Shown: one piece after another, positions 7,335 to 15,436 of the stretch | Position numbering within the stretch: the stretch's first letter is position 1 | Layout: each line of letters opens with the position of its first letter | Origin: Geodermatophilus africanus | Lineage (GTDB): Bacteria; Actinomycetota; Actinomycetes; Mycobacteriales; Geodermatophilaceae | Length of the DNA: 64,000 nt | Direction: 5' to 3' | Assembly (NCBI RefSeq): GCF_900107105.1 | Contig: NZ_FNOT01000006.1 | Location: 248,001 to 312,000 of the forward strand | The notes under the pieces: generated by a model | Told to the model about the DNA's origin: nothing | The model's database searches: none | The model's input: the letters and a program-made list of their open reading frames with translations, nothing else | Program-made: the position numbers and the translations under genes

Positions 7335-8243
7335 TCAGCTGAAGACCGACTTGCGCTGCAGGAGCAGCTGGTAGATCGCCTGCTGGATGGTCTCGCGCAC
7401 CTGGTCGGTGAGGTTGAAGACCAGCATGGGGTCCTCGGCGGCGGCCGGACCGTAGGACGCCGTCTCGATCGGCTCGCCGAAGGCGATCAGCCACTTCGAC
7501 GGCAGCGGCACCAGTCCCAGCGGGCCGAGCGCCGGGAAGGTCGGCGTCACCGGGAAGTAGGGCAGGCCCAGCAACCGGGCGAGGGTCTTGGCGTTGCCGA
7601 TCATCGGGTAGGTCTCCTCCGCCCCGACGATCGCGCACGGGATGATCGGCGCCCCGGTGCGCAGTGCGGCCGTGACGAAACCCCCGCGGCCGAAGCGCTG
7701 CAGCGTGTACCGCTCGCGGAACGGCTTGCCGATCCCCTTGAAGCCCTCGGGGAACACCCCGACCAGCTCGCCGCCGGTGAGCAGTCGCTCGGCGTCCTCG
7801 TTGCAGGCCAGCGTGGAGCCGAGCTTGCGCGACAGCGAGCCGATGAAGGGCAGGTCGAAGACCAGGTCGGCGCCGAGCAGCCGCAGGCGCCGCCGGGCCG
7901 GGTGGTCGTCGTGCAGCGAGACGGTGGCCATCATCGCGTCGAGCGGCAGTGTCCCCGAGTGGTTGGCCACGACCAGGCCGCCACCGGTGTCGGGCACGTT
8001 CTCCACGCCGTGGGTCTCCACCCGGAACCAGCGGGAGAACAGCGGCCGCAACGCCGGCAGCAGCACGTGGTCGGTGAGGTCGGGGTCGAAGCCGAACTCG
8101 TCGGTGGCGTAGTCGCCGGTGACCCGTCGGCGGAGGAACTCCAGACCACCGGCGACCTGCTCCTCCCACGAGGCGGATCCCGGCGGCGGGACCCGCGGCT
8201 CCTCGTCGTCGGGCCGCAGCGGGATGACCCGGGCCTCAGGCAT
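7335..8243 (-). CDS. Lysophospholipid acyltransferase family protein (Rv0502-like)
   Basis: The 302-residue protein has the PlsC/LPLAT fold. Its motif I is NHSGTLPLD near residues 94-102, with two more residues between His and Asp than the classic HX4D. The glycerol-phosphate motif is VFPEGFKG, followed by PIIPCAIVGAEE. It would transfer an acyl chain to a lysophospholipid or related acceptor at the inner face of the membrane. There is no strong membrane helix. It overlaps the upstream epimerase by eight bases, as Rv0501-Rv0502 neighbour each other in mycobacteria, so the two are one transcription unit. The acceptor is unknown. Confidence 0.85.
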   Translation of the reverse strand: MPEARVIPLRPDDEEPRVPPPGSASWEEQVAGGLEFLRRRVTGDYATDEFGFDPDLTDHVLLPALRPLFSRWFRVETHGVENVPDTGGGLVVANHSGTLPLDAMMATVSLHDDHPARRRLRLLGADLVFDLPFIGSLSRKLGSTLACNEDAERLLTGGELVGVFPEGFKGIGKPFRERYTLQRFGRGGFVTAALRTGAPIIPCAIVGAEETYPMIGNAKTLARLLGLPYFPVTPTFPALGPLGLVPLPSKWLIAFGEPIETASYGPAAAEDPMLVFNLTDQVRETIQQAIYQLLLQRKSVFS

Positions 8244-9342
8244 CGCGCACCGCCCGCAGACCGGGGGGCGGCGGCGTCGGCCGCAACCGCTCCCCCACTG
8301 AGCCGGCCGTGGCGCCGATCCGGGCGACGAGTCCCTGGGCCCGCCCGGTGAGGCCGGCGACCACCTCCGGCGGGATGACCGGGGTGACGGTGGCCGCGTA
8401 GTCGGCCAGCGCCTGCTCGGTGGTAAAGCGCGGCGTGTAGCCGAACTCCTCGCGCAGCACGGTGGTGTCCACGACCCGGCCGAAGTTGAGGAAGCGCATC
8501 TGTTCCGGGGAGTAGTCGACGTACCCGAACCGGCGGGTGAACCGGCCCAGCGAGCCCAGGGCGGGCGAGGGCAGCGGCACCTGCAGCCGGCCGAGCCGGC
8601 GGATCACCTGCGACAGCAGCAGCGTGCCCTCTCCGCCGACGTTGACGGTGCCCGCGAAGTCGCCGGTGGTGGCCCGCGTCAGCACGGCGAGGGCGTCGTC
8701 CTCGTGCAGCAGCTGCACGCGTGCGTCGTACCCCAGCGCCGTGGGGACCAGCGGCATGCGCAGGAAGGAGGTGAGCACCGAGTCGATGCGCGGGCCGATG
8801 AAGTTGGTGAACCGCAGGGCGGCCACCCCGACGTCGGGACGGCGCCGCGCGAAGGACCGCACGTAGCCCTCGATGTCGAGGCTGTCCCGGGCGAAGCCGC
8901 CGGAAGGCACCCGCCGAGCCTGCATCGCCTCGGTGAAGACGGCGGGGTCGCGGGAGGACGCGCCGTACACGGCGCTGCTCGACTTGAGCACGAGCCGGCG
9001 GACCGACGCCGCCCGCTGGCAGGCGGCCAGCAGCTGCATCGTCCCGATGACGTTGAGCTCCTTCATCGGCCCCCGCCCACCGGAGCCGGCGGGCGTGGAG
9101 CTGATGTTCATGTGCACGACCGTGTCGACCGCGGCCGTCGCGATGACCTTGCCGATCATCGGGTTGCGGATGTCGGCCCGCACGAACTCCGTGCGGCCCA
9201 GCCGGCGGAGCATCTCCGGCGACGGGGGGACGGTGTCCACCCCGATGACGCGGTCGATGGCGCGGTCACGAGCGAGCTCGGCCGCCAGCGCACCCCCGAG
9301 CCACCGGCTGACACCGGTGACCAGGACGACGGCGGGCGGCAC
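8236..9342 (-). CDS. NAD-dependent epimerase/dehydratase (GalE2-like extended SDR)
   Basis: This extended SDR of 368 residues begins with the nucleotide-binding VLVTGVSRWLGGALA. It has DIRNP after the second strand and KSSSAVYGAS, where Ser and Tyr belong to the active site. The usual YxxxK is not evident: the segment after the Tyr reads RDSLDIEGYVRSFA, so a standard epimerase mechanism should not be assumed. A C-terminal 60-residue extension is Pro/Arg-rich. It corresponds to galE2/Rv0501 by position between the bS22 gene and the acyltransferase. A nucleotide-sugar or lipid-linked substrate is a guess from the fold. Confidence 0.85.
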   Translation of the reverse strand: MPPAVVLVTGVSRWLGGALAAELARDRAIDRVIGVDTVPPSPEMLRRLGRTEFVRADIRNPMIGKVIATAAVDTVVHMNISSTPAGSGGRGPMKELNVIGTMQLLAACQRAASVRRLVLKSSSAVYGASSRDPAVFTEAMQARRVPSGGFARDSLDIEGYVRSFARRRPDVGVAALRFTNFIGPRIDSVLTSFLRMPLVPTALGYDARVQLLHEDDALAVLTRATTGDFAGTVNVGGEGTLLLSQVIRRLGRLQVPLPSPALGSLGRFTRRFGYVDYSPEQMRFLNFGRVVDTTVLREEFGYTPRFTTEQALADYAATVTPVIPPEVVAGLTGRAQGLVARIGATAGSVGERLRPTPPPPGLRAVRDA

Positions 9343-9352
9343 GAGCGTCAGC

Positions 9353-9451
9353 TCACTTCTTGTTGCGGCGCTGGACGCGGGTCTTCTTCAGCAGCTTGCG
9401 GTGCTTCTTCTTCGCCATCCGCTTGCGGCGCTTCTTGATGACCGAACCCAT
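9353..9451 (-). CDS. Small ribosomal subunit protein bS22 (AURKAIP1/COX24 domain)
   Basis: A 32-residue, extremely basic peptide (MGSVIKKRRKRMAKKKHRKL, then LKKTRVQRRNKK) is encoded at ATG 9451. It matches the actinobacterial 30S-associated protein bS22 (Rv0500B), seen in mycobacterial ribosome structures near the decoding centre. GGGAG lies seven bases before this ATG, while ATG 9457 would be too close to it. The gene lies just upstream of the epimerase, in the same order as in mycobacteria. Confidence 0.93.
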   Translation of the reverse strand: MGSVIKKRRKRMAKKKHRKLLKKTRVQRRNKK

Positions 9452-9799
9452 GTGCATGCTCCCGACGTCGTCGCGGCGCGGCGGCCACCGTCGACCGGGA
9501 GGTCGCACCGGGCGCCGCGCGAGGTGATCAGCTCGTGTACGACGACCCGGACCGGAACCAGCCCCGGCGTCGCTCGGCGTCCGAGCGTACCCGGCGGTCC
9601 CGCGGCGACGCTGCCGCGTGGACCTGCCGGCGATCCGGACCCACCCGCAGGGGGTGGGATGGTGCAGGGACCTCCGCCTCCGTCGACGCCGGAGCGGCGA
9701 CCACGGCCCGCGAGGTGGGGGACCTCGCCCCTCTCAGCCCTCGCGAGCTCGGGCCGAGCCTCCGGGCGAGGCCAGCTCGCCAACGGTGAGGGGGCGCCT
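9452..9799. other. Gene-free stretch upstream of bS22
   Basis: No convincing coding sequence on either strand. The right part (about 9690-9795) is rich in CTCG/CGAG steps with several self-complementary segments (for example CCCTCGCGAGCTCGGGC) and may be a decayed family A palindrome acting as terminator for the BldC-like gene. The promoter of bS22 should lie between 9460 and 9600, but I could not pick a clear one. Confidence 0.4.
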
Positions 9800-10147
9800 T
9801 CAGGCAATGTCGGTGTAGGCGTCGCGCAGGTAGTCCTGCACGGCGCGCTCGGGGACGCGGAAGGAGCGGCCGACGCGGACGGCGGCGAGCTCACCGGCGT
9901 GCACGAGGCGGTACACCGTCATCTTGGAGACGCGCATCATGCTGGCGACCTCGGCGACCGTCAGGAAGGTGACGGCGGCGCGGGGGGCCGGGACCGGCGG
10001 GCGGCCGACGGGCATGGCGGCCGGGTGCTGCGGCGGGACGGGGCGGGCCATGGTGGCGGCCTGGATGGGCCGGCCGACGGGGCGCGGGCCGGGGACGCCC
10101 GGGCGGGCGTAGGCGGCGGCGGGAACGGTGCGCTGGGGCATGGTCAT
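9800..10147 (-). CDS. MerR/excisionase-type helix-turn-helix protein, BldC-like
   Basis: Of 115 residues, the last 60 form a winged helix-turn-helix of the BldC/excisionase type: FLTVAEVASMMRVSKMTVYR for the helix-turn-helix, then LVHAGELAAVRVGRSFRVPE for the wing. BldC controls entry into development in Streptomyces, and the mycobacterial equivalent is Rv0500A in the same place. The first 50 residues are a Pro/Ala/Arg-rich extension that BldC lacks. ATG 10147 is preferred, with GGAG eight bases upstream; ATG 10141 is also in frame. The 250 bases upstream contain CTACACCTATGTAG (10295-10308) and paired GTGTCGAC/GTCGACAC blocks, possible regulator sites. Confidence 0.85.
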   Translation of the reverse strand: MTMPQRTVPAAAYARPGVPGPRPVGRPIQAATMARPVPPQHPAAMPVGRPPVPAPRAAVTFLTVAEVASMMRVSKMTVYRLVHAGELAAVRVGRSFRVPERAVQDYLRDAYTDIA

Positions 10148-10398
10148 CTCTTCATCTCCGGACCTAGCACGCGTCGGGCGTCGGCTTCCCCACCGACTAC
10201 GGGGCACGCACGTGCTGACACAGAGAGTAGGGGGACATGCGTGACAGAAGCGATGGAAGAAACGAACAGGGGGAACGGTCCGTCCTGGGCAGAACTACAC
10301 CTATGTAGCCGTGTCGACATGTGCCCGGGCGCGTCGTAGGCGACACGTGGCCACATAGTCACGCTGAGTCGACACGTCGATGCTCTGTCGCGGTATGG

Positions 10399-11229
10399 TC
10401 ACCGGTCCCGCGCGGCCCGGCCCAGCTCCACCGAGCGGGCGTGGGCCGCCTCGATGGCCGCGATCAGCGCCGCCCGCACGCTGTGCCGCTCCAGTTCCCG
10501 GATGGCGGCGATCGTCGTCCCGCCCGGGCTGGTGACCGCCTCGCGCAGCTGCACCGGGTGCTCGCCGGAGTCCCGCAGCATCACCGCCGAGCCCAGCGCC
10601 GTCTGCACGATGAGGTCGGCGGCGAGGTCGCGCGGCAGGCCCAGCAGGATGCCGGCGTCGACCATCGCCTCCACCAGGTAGAAGAAGTAGGCCGGCCCGC
10701 TGCCCGACAGCGCCGTCACGGCGTCCTGCTGGGTCTCGGGCACCCGGCGCACCCGCCCGACGGCAGCCAGCAGCGCCTCGGCCTCGTCCAGGTGCCCCTC
10801 GTCCGCGTGCGCACCGGCCGAGAGCACGCTCATCCCCTCGTCGACCAGCGCGGGGGTGTTGGGCATGACCCGGACGACGGGGACGCCCTCGGGCAGCGCC
10901 GCCTCGATCGTCGAGGTCGGCACCCCGGCGGCGACCGACACCACGAGGTGCCCGCCGTCCACCGAGCCCGCCAGCGACCCGAGCAGCGTGCCGATGTCCT
11001 GCGGCTTGACCGCGAGCAGCAGCACCCGCGCACGCGCAGCGGCCTCGGCCAGCCCCAGCACCGGGACGCCGTACCGGTCCGAGAGCTGGGCGGCACGCTC
11101 GGGGCTGCGCTCGCAGACGACGATCCCGCCGGACCCGCTGCGACGGACCAGGCCGGAGAGCAGCGCCTCGCCGATCTTCCCGCCGCCGATGATCGCCAGG
11201 CCGGAGCGGCCGGCCTCCCCCGCGCTCAC
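10399..11229 (-). CDS. proC: Pyrroline-5-carboxylate reductase
   Basis: ProC reduces pyrroline-5-carboxylate to proline with NAD(P)H in the cytoplasm. The 276-residue product has the Rossmann motif IIGGGKIGEALL, the family segment VRVMPNTPALVDEGM, and the C-terminal signature ALSGSGPAYFFYLVEAMVDAG with REAVTSPGGTT. Length and motifs are normal. GTG 11229 overlaps the stop of the proline dehydrogenase-like gene as GTGA, so the two are translationally coupled. A proline-making and a proline-dehydrogenase-like protein in one operon is odd if both are active, and the dehydrogenase-like protein is divergent. Confidence 0.95.
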   Translation of the reverse strand: MSAGEAGRSGLAIIGGGKIGEALLSGLVRRSGSGGIVVCERSPERAAQLSDRYGVPVLGLAEAAARARVLLLAVKPQDIGTLLGSLAGSVDGGHLVVSVAAGVPTSTIEAALPEGVPVVRVMPNTPALVDEGMSVLSAGAHADEGHLDEAEALLAAVGRVRRVPETQQDAVTALSGSGPAYFFYLVEAMVDAGILLGLPRDLAADLIVQTALGSAVMLRDSGEHPVQLREAVTSPGGTTIAAIRELERHSVRAALIAAIEAAHARSVELGRAARDR

Positions 11230-11945
11230 GACCGGCCCGCCGGACGGCGGGGGGCGGCGGAGGCCGGACCCGAGCGCAGGACCACCCGCACCCGGTACCC
11301 GCCGGCCACCAGCCGGCGTTGCTGCTCGCTGCGGACCTGCCACGGCATGACGTACTCCCAGCTGTCGGGTGCTCGGTCGTTCCAGGCGGCACGCTCACCG
11401 GCGATGGCGACCAGCCGCGGGTCGGCGGTGCCGACGCCCGGGCGCCCGGCCCCGCTCATCAGCACGTTCAGGCAGCGCACGAACGCGAGGTCGGCGACCG
11501 CACCGCGCCGCCCGGACTCGGTCAACCGGACCCGGCCCCCGACCAGCGCGCGGCAGCGCTCCTCGGCCCCGGGTCCGGCGGCACGGACCAGCACGGTGAC
11601 CGGCCCGGTCTCCGCCGCGAGGGCGTCCACCGCGGCAGGGGCACCGTCCAGCGCGACGTCCAGCCCGGCGTCGGCGGCGGCACGGGCCACGCCGGCCGCC
11701 GCGTCGCCCAGCCGGTGGACAGGGACGGTGAGCGCGCAATGGCCCGCCAGCCCGGCGGCGGCCACCCGGGCGACGAGGTCGCGCAGCTCGGCGGGGTCGT
11801 CCGCGGTGGGCGTGTGCTCGAGGGCGACCGCGCAGCCGGCCGCCGCGGCGTCGGCGGCGGCTGCCACCGGGTCGTCGACCCGCGGGCCGGCCCCGGAGAG
11901 GGCGTCGAGCAGGTGGCGCACCGGGGCTGTGATCTGCGCGCGCAC
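11226..11945 (-). CDS. Divergent proline dehydrogenase-like TIM-barrel protein
   Basis: At 239 residues this is shorter than standard monofunctional proline dehydrogenases (about 300). Segments follow the ProDH pattern: LEHTPTADD near the N-terminus, VRLTESGRRGAVADLAF where family members have the strand ending in KGAY, TADPRLVAIAGE for the THDP motif, and SWEYVMPWQVRSEQQRRLVA for the EFQML-type helix. Key residues of the FAD/substrate site are altered, with His to Ala in TADP and no Lys-Gly-Ala-Tyr. Catalysis is therefore doubtful. The start has TAGGTT seven bases upstream and no ribosome binding site, suggesting a leaderless mRNA. It is coupled to proC, so a regulatory or binding role is possible. 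Confidence 0.7.
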   Translation of the reverse strand: MRAQITAPVRHLLDALSGAGPRVDDPVAAAADAAAAGCAVALEHTPTADDPAELRDLVARVAAAGLAGHCALTVPVHRLGDAAAGVARAAADAGLDVALDGAPAAVDALAAETGPVTVLVRAAGPGAEERCRALVGGRVRLTESGRRGAVADLAFVRCLNVLMSGAGRPGVGTADPRLVAIAGERAAWNDRAPDSWEYVMPWQVRSEQQRRLVAGGYRVRVVLRSGPASAAPRRPAGRS

Positions 11946-11952
11946 GGGGCCG

Positions 11953-11958
11953 AACCTA
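11953..11958 (-). promoter_or_regulatory. -10 element of the proC operon
   Basis: TAGGTT on the minus strand lies seven bases from GTG 11945. Transcription would begin at or within a base of the start codon. Confidence 0.5.
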
Positions 11959-12004
11959 GTGCTCGCCGGGTGTGTCCCCGCCGGGGCGGGGTAGCCGCCG
12001 TCGC

Positions 12005-12571
12005 ATGGCTGATGAGCTGAACGGGATGAAGGTGGCCGTCCTCGCGACCGACGGCGTGGAGCAGGTCGAGCTCGACCGGCCGTGGCAGGCGCTCGAGGAG
12101 GCCGGCGCCCAGCCGGAGCTGGTGTCCTTGGCGGCCGGCGAGATCACCGCCTACGAGCACATCGACAAGGGCGAGAGCAAGAAGGTGGACGCGGTCGTCA
12201 GCTCGGCCGACCCCGACGAGTACGGCGCGCTGGTGCTGCCCGGTGGCGTGATCAACGGCGACTTCATCCGCGCCGACGCCGACGCCGTGGCCTTCGTGAA
12301 GGCCTTCTTCGAGGCGGGCAAGCCGGTGGCGGCGATCTGCCACGCCCCCTGGGTGCTGGCCGAGGCCGACGTCGTCCGCGGTCGGCGGATGACCTCCTGG
12401 CCCTCGCTGCAGACCGACCTGCGCAACGCCGGCGCCGACTGGGTCGACGAGGAGGTCGTGGTCGACGGCAACCTCGTCACCAGCCGCAAGCCCGACGACC
12501 TCGACGCGTTCGACGCCGCGATCGTCGAGCAGTTCGCCGCCGCCGCCGACCAGACCGACGACGAGGACTGA
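12005..12571 (+). CDS. DJ-1/PfpI family protein (type 1 glutamine amidotransferase-like)
   Basis: This 188-residue single-domain protein has the flavodoxin-like DJ-1/PfpI fold: start KVAVLATDGVEQVEL with a Glu in the nucleophile-supporting position, GALVLPGGVIN, and the nucleophile elbow AAICHAPWVLA (Cys followed by His). These are features of YhbO/PfpI-type proteins, described as stress proteins, proteases or glyoxal-modifying enzymes. The activity is disputed for the family. ATG 12005 gives the family length; no clear ribosome binding site is visible. The gene diverges from the proC operon and ends in an acidic tail. Confidence 0.88.
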   Translation: MADELNGMKVAVLATDGVEQVELDRPWQALEEAGAQPELVSLAAGEITAYEHIDKGESKKVDAVVSSADPDEYGALVLPGGVINGDFIRADADAVAFVKAFFEAGKPVAAICHAPWVLAEADVVRGRRMTSWPSLQTDLRNAGADWVDEEVVVDGNLVTSRKPDDLDAFDAAIVEQFAAAADQTDDED

Positions 12572-12578
12572 GGACGGC

Positions 12579-12700
12579 GGCCCCGTCCCGAGGCTCACCC
12601 CGAGCGTGCGAGGGGTGAGGAGGACGGGGCCCTCATCTGGCGGGGCAGGGGGTCCTTCGACGGAGGGTGGGAGGACGGGGTCCTGCTCCTGCGAGGCCTG
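12579..12700. repeat. Family A palindromic repeats (one intact, one partial)
   Basis: GGCCCCGTCC (12579-12588) pairs with GGACGGGGCC (12622-12631), and inside it CTCACCCC pairs with GGGGTGAG around the apex GAGCGTGCGAG. A partial second unit with GAGGACGGGGTCCT follows near 12671-12685. The element lies between the 3' ends of the DJ-1 gene and the leftward membrane protein gene, so it could end both transcripts. Confidence 0.75.
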
Positions 12701-12715
12701 CGGGAAGGGTGGTCC

Positions 12716-13510
12716 TCACGCCGTGGCGAGCAGGCCGGCGGCCGGCGCGATGGTCAGCATCGTCCCGGCGAAGACCAGGACCGCCACCAGCCGCACGCCG
12801 GCCGGCTCCCGGTCCTGGCGCTGCCGCCACGCGCTGACGCCGCCGACCAGCCCGGCCACCGCGACCGGGGCCAGCAGGACGGCGACGTAGGGCAGCTGCT
12901 GCCACAGCACGGTGAACAGGAAGTAGATGCCGACGCCGGCGGCAAGCGCGAGCACCAGCTCGCCGCCGAAGCGCAGCCAGGCCAGCGCGCCCTCGCGGGG
13001 CCCGAGGGCGTCCTCGAGCAGCGGCGGGTCGTCGGTCCGGACGACGGGGATCGGGCCGGTCCGCGGCCCGGGGTCGGGCGCGGCCGTCCGCACCCGCGGC
13101 GCCCGCTCGCGCACCGTCTCCTCCTGCGCGGCCCGGGCAACAGCCGGGACACCGGGCTTGCGGGAGGGCCGCAGACCGGGGATGGCCGCGGTGGAGGGGT
13201 CGGGCTGCCGGCGTCCGGCCCGCCGCTCGGGCACCGGCGGGGCGGCGTCCTCGATGCGCTCCCGGACGCGGTCCCCGGGCCGGCTGCCGCTCCGGTCGCT
13301 CGCGCGCCGGCCGAACTCCGACCGGTCGGCCACCCGCCCGGTGTCCCCCGTCCCGCGCTGGCGGACGCCGGTGTCCTCGAGCTCGTCCCCTCGACGGCGC
13401 CGGCCGCGGGTCGGCGACTCGACCCCCGCCTCGCGCAGGATGTCCGCCAGCGGACGGCCGCCGGTCTCCGGGTCGCGGCGCTCACCGTGGCTGCCGGGAG
13501 GAGTGCTCAT
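12716..13510 (-). CDS. Conserved membrane protein of unknown function (Rv0497-like position)
   Basis: The 264-residue product has an N-terminal motif GRPLADILREAG and then about 130 residues of Arg/Pro/Asp-rich, probably disordered, cytoplasmic sequence. The last 100 residues form three membrane helices (LVLALAAGVGIYFLFTVL, YVAVLLAPVAVAGLVGGV and VRLVAVLVFAGTMLTIAPAAG). It lies between ppx and proC, like Rv0497 in M. tuberculosis. Its ATG overlaps the ppx stop as ATGA, so it is translationally coupled to the phosphatase. No catalytic motif is visible. Confidence 0.8.
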   Translation of the reverse strand: MSTPPGSHGERRDPETGGRPLADILREAGVESPTRGRRRRGDELEDTGVRQRGTGDTGRVADRSEFGRRASDRSGSRPGDRVRERIEDAAPPVPERRAGRRQPDPSTAAIPGLRPSRKPGVPAVARAAQEETVRERAPRVRTAAPDPGPRTGPIPVVRTDDPPLLEDALGPREGALAWLRFGGELVLALAAGVGIYFLFTVLWQQLPYVAVLLAPVAVAGLVGGVSAWRQRQDREPAGVRLVAVLVFAGTMLTIAPAAGLLATA

Positions 13511-14469
13511 CTGTCTTCCTCCAACGAGTCCAGTCGCCGGAGGATGACGCCCTCACGCAGCGCCCACGGGCAGATCCGGACGGACGGTACGTCCAGGGCC
13601 CGCATCGCGGCCCGCGCCACGACGGCGCCGCCGGGGATCTGGTGGGCGCGGTCGGGTGAGACGCCCTGCAGCTCGGCCAGCGCGGAGGACTCGATGCGCG
13701 CGACGAACCCGAGCAGCTGCACCAACCCCTCCTGGGTCAGCTGGCGCGGCGCGCGCAGCCCGGCGGAGTAGGGCGCCGCACCGGTCAGCCGGGCCAGCGT
13801 CCGGAACGTCTTGGAGGTCGCGGCCACCAGGTCGGGTGGCCCGTCGGAGAGCAGCTTCTTCGCCGCCGGCTCGAGCAGGTACGCGGCGTGCTCGTCGAGC
13901 GCGGCCAGGGCGCGCAGGTCCGGCCGGCCACCGTTGCGCGCCTCGGGGAGGAAGCGCCGGGTCATCCGGCCGCCCCCCAGCGGGAGCGACAGCGCGACGT
14001 CGGGGTCCTCGTCCAGGCCGCTGGCAAGCTCGAGCGACCCGCCGCCGATGTCGAGCACGAGCAGCCGGCCGGCGCTCCACCCGAACCACCGGCGGACGGC
14101 GAGGAAGGTCAGCCGCGCCTCGTCCTCGCCGCTGGTCACCTGCAGCTGCACGCCGGTCCGCTGCCGGACCCGCTCCAGGACCTCCATGCCGTTGCCGGCC
14201 TCGCGGATGGCCGAGGTGACCAGCGCCAGCACCTCGTCGCAGCCCTGCTTCTCGGCCTGCTCGCACGCCTTGCGCACGGCCTTGATCAGCGCCTTCTCGC
14301 CGTCCTTGGACAGCAGGTCGTCGTCCCCGACGTGCTCGGCGAGGCGCAGCAGCCAGCGGTCGTCGTGCTGCGGGGTCGGCTGGCCGCCGCGATGGGCGTC
14401 GACCACGAGCAGGTGCACGGTGTTCGAGCCGACGTCCAGCACCCCGAGCCTCATGCGGTCAGTCTGCAT
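13507..14469 (-). CDS. Ppx/GppA phosphatase family protein
   Basis: The 320-residue protein has the ASKHA fold of exopolyphosphatase and pppGpp phosphohydrolase. The N-terminal phosphate motif is GVLDVGSNTVHLLVVD, the second LVTSAIREAGNG, the Glu motif TSGEDEARLTF, and LDIGGGSLEL for the gamma-phosphate loop. It is the single-domain short form common in actinobacteria (Rv0496 type), which hydrolyses short-chain polyphosphate. ATG 14469 has GGAGGGGGCC just upstream, part of a family A repeat; the internal ATG 14454 has none. Location near SenX3-RegX3 and PhoU fits phosphate metabolism. Confidence 0.9.
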   Translation of the reverse strand: MQTDRMRLGVLDVGSNTVHLLVVDAHRGGQPTPQHDDRWLLRLAEHVGDDDLLSKDGEKALIKAVRKACEQAEKQGCDEVLALVTSAIREAGNGMEVLERVRQRTGVQLQVTSGEDEARLTFLAVRRWFGWSAGRLLVLDIGGGSLELASGLDEDPDVALSLPLGGGRMTRRFLPEARNGGRPDLRALAALDEHAAYLLEPAAKKLLSDGPPDLVAATSKTFRTLARLTGAAPYSAGLRAPRQLTQEGLVQLLGFVARIESSALAELQGVSPDRAHQIPGGAVVARAAMRALDVPSVRICPWALREGVILRRLDSLEEDR

Positions 14470-14524
14470 GGCCCCCTCCAGAGGCTCGCGGCGAGCGGAG
14501 CGAGGCGTCAGGGGGAGGGGGTCC
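14466..14524. repeat. Family A repeat supplying the ppx ribosome binding site
   Basis: GGCCCCCTCC (14468-14477 region) pairs with GGAGGGGGTCC (14514-14524), flanked on the minus strand by GTGAAAGGACC, the usual end of this family. The minus-strand GGAGGGGGCC arm is the only purine-rich block before the ppx ATG. Confidence 0.65.
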
Positions 14525-14530
14525 TTTCAC

Positions 14531-14536
14531 TAGGCT
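14531..14536 (+). promoter_or_regulatory. -10 element of the cysteine-rich protein gene
   Basis: TAGGCT, six bases before GTG 14543, with no ribosome binding site. Leaderless start. Confidence 0.5.
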
Positions 14537-14542
14537 GGCCGG

Positions 14543-15343
14543 GTGCACGACGTCCCGCCCGAGGTGCCGCTCGACTTCGCGCGGGAGTGGGTGGAGTTCC
14601 CCGATCCGGCCGATCCGCACCACCTCGTCCGCGCCGACCTGACCTGGCTGTCGTCGGCCTGGACGTGCGTCTTCGGCCGCGGCTGCGCCGGCGTCGTCGA
14701 GGGCCGTCCCGACGACGGCTGCTGCAGCCACGGCGCCTTCTTCACCGACGAGGACGACCTGGCCCGGGTGACCGCCGCCGTCGCCGACCTGGCCGACGAG
14801 GACTGGCAGCTCGCGCCGGTCGGCCGCGGCGCCTGGACCGAGGACGACGACAGCGACGAGGCGACCGGCGTGCGCTCACTGCGCACCCGGCTGGTCGACG
14901 GCGCCTGCGTCTTCCTCAACCGGCCCGGTTTCCCCGGCGGCACCGGCTGTGCGCTGCACCGCATGGCGCTGCGCGAGGGTCTGCACCCGCTGCTGACCAA
15001 GCCCGACGTCTGCTGGCAGCTGCCGGTGCGCCGCGAGCAGCAGGAGGTCGAGCGCCCCGACGGCACGACGGTGCTGGTGTCGAGCATCGGCGAGTTCGAC
15101 CGGCGCGGCTGGGGCCCCGGCGGGCACGACCTGCACTGGTGGTGCACCGGCTCACCGGCGGCGCACATCTCCGCCGAGCCGCTCGTGGTCACCTACGCCG
15201 GCGAGCTCACCGCGCTCCTCGGGGCGGCGGCCTACGAGGAGCTGCGCCGGCTGACCGAGGAGCGGCTGGACCGCGGACTGGTCGCCCCGCACCCGGCCAG
15301 CCCGCCGCCCGTCCCGGTGACGCTGCACCGCCGCCGTCCCTGA
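14543..15343 (+). CDS. Conserved cysteine-rich protein of unknown function
   Basis: The 266-residue soluble protein has ten conserved-looking cysteines in clusters: [11 protein letters not shown] near residue 40, [11 protein letters not shown] about 15 residues later, [18 protein letters not shown] in the middle, CWQLPVRR after it and HWWCTGS near the C-terminus. Such spacing suggests a bound metal or iron-sulfur cluster and recalls the YkgJ/DUF3109 type, but I cannot assign the family firmly. The gene diverges from ppx and appears to be leaderless. Function is unknown. Confidence 0.75.
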   Translation: MHDVPPEVPLDFAREWVEFPDPADPHHLVRADLTWLSSAWTCVFGRGCAGVVEGRPDDGCCSHGAFFTDEDDLARVTAAVADLADEDWQLAPVGRGAWTEDDDSDEATGVRSLRTRLVDGACVFLNRPGFPGGTGCALHRMALREGLHPLLTKPDVCWQLPVRREQQEVERPDGTTVLVSSIGEFDRRGWGPGGHDLHWWCTGSPAAHISAEPLVVTYAGELTALLGAAAYEELRRLTEERLDRGLVAPHPASPPPVPVTLHRRRP

Positions 15344-15436
15344 CCCGCCCGCCGCGCGGGGGTCCGACGACACCGACCGGTCAACTCTCGCCACTACCCT
15401 TCCCCCCGACGGGACGACGAGCGGACGGCGGGGACT

